Source: DASSKO01 sp035690425 (GTDB lineage: Bacteria; Actinomycetota; Actinomycetes; Propionibacteriales; Nocardioidaceae). Taken from it: 15,884 nucleotides of DNA. Location: assembly GCA_035690425.1 (NCBI GenBank), contig DASSKO010000111.1, positions 1 through 15,884 on the forward strand, read 5' to 3'. A model generated the notes under the pieces. That model was not told the DNA's origin. It was given only the letters and a program-made list of their open reading frames with translations, and did not search any database. How positions within the stretch are numbered: position 1 is the first letter of the stretch; each line of letters opens with the position of its first letter. Shown in pieces: positions 15,832-15,884 of this stretch. Made by a program: the position numbers and the translations under genes.

Positions 15832-15853
15832 GATACTAGGACGTCCTATTATC
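15832..15853. promoter_or_regulatory. 22-bp palindrome upstream of the mutase gene, probable operator
   Basis: The perfect 12-bp palindrome TAGGACGTCCTA (15837-15848) extends outward with GATA/TATC to 10 complementary pairs of 11. On the - strand its left edge contains GATAAT (complement of 15848-15853), a good -10 candidate placed about 43 bases before the ATG; I see no convincing -35. A regulator bound here would block this promoter. The regulator is not in the window. Confidence 0.6.
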
Positions 15854-15884
15854 TGCCGCCAAATGCTCTGCTTCCGCCTAGCTG

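Overview
This window is very GC-rich DNA with strongly G/C-biased third codon positions, densely packed genes and GTG/TTG starts. The gene content is a GlgE-pathway glycogen operon, an isobutyryl-CoA-mutase-type large subunit and a YbbN-like thioredoxin fold without cysteines. Together these point to a chromosomal segment of a high-GC actinobacterium, plausibly of the Nocardioides/Propionibacteriales kind. The lineage is an inference. No rRNA, tRNA, CRISPR array, insertion sequence or phage gene was seen.

Left part (about 1-6319, + strand): the end of glgE, then treS, mak (pep2), glgB and a GNAT-NUDIX fusion gene. The genes follow one another with stop/start overlaps of 4, 8 and 4 bases. A 14-codon mini-ORF then bridges glgB to the fusion gene through two more 4-base overlaps. 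TreS interconverts trehalose and maltose, Mak makes maltose-1-phosphate, GlgE extends alpha-1,4-glucan from it and GlgB branches the chain. The fusion protein is an unexplained rider on this operon.

Middle (about 6350-6967): a decayed locus. A TetR-family gene on the - strand has lost its DNA-binding and central part by an in-frame deletion and carries a premature TGA, yet a near-perfect 31-bp inverted repeat survives in front of it. The opposite side of that repeat has a ribosome binding site and an ATG, but no recognisable protein follows.

Right part (about 6968-15804, all - strand, transcribed right to left): an IcmA-like acyl-CoA mutase large subunit, a YbbN/CnoX-like thioredoxin-TPR protein, an aspartate/glutamate racemase family protein, a crotonase-fold protein lacking both catalytic glutamates, a GntR/FCD regulator, a gamma-glutamyltransferase-family (Ntn) amidohydrolase, an LctP-family permease and a 63-residue two-helix membrane protein. 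Regulator, amidohydrolase, permease and small membrane protein look like one uptake-and-hydrolysis module. The amidohydrolase gene has a clear promoter that should give a leaderless transcript. Two copies of a 10-bp palindrome, 20 bp apart, sit on that promoter and are good candidates for the GntR operator.

The most interesting observations are this doubly operated leaderless promoter and its unusual permease/amidohydrolase/small-membrane-protein module, the GNAT-NUDIX fusion coupled to glycogen metabolism through a mini-ORF, the orphan TetR operator, the catalytically altered crotonase, and a 22-bp palindrome over the putative promoter of the mutase gene.
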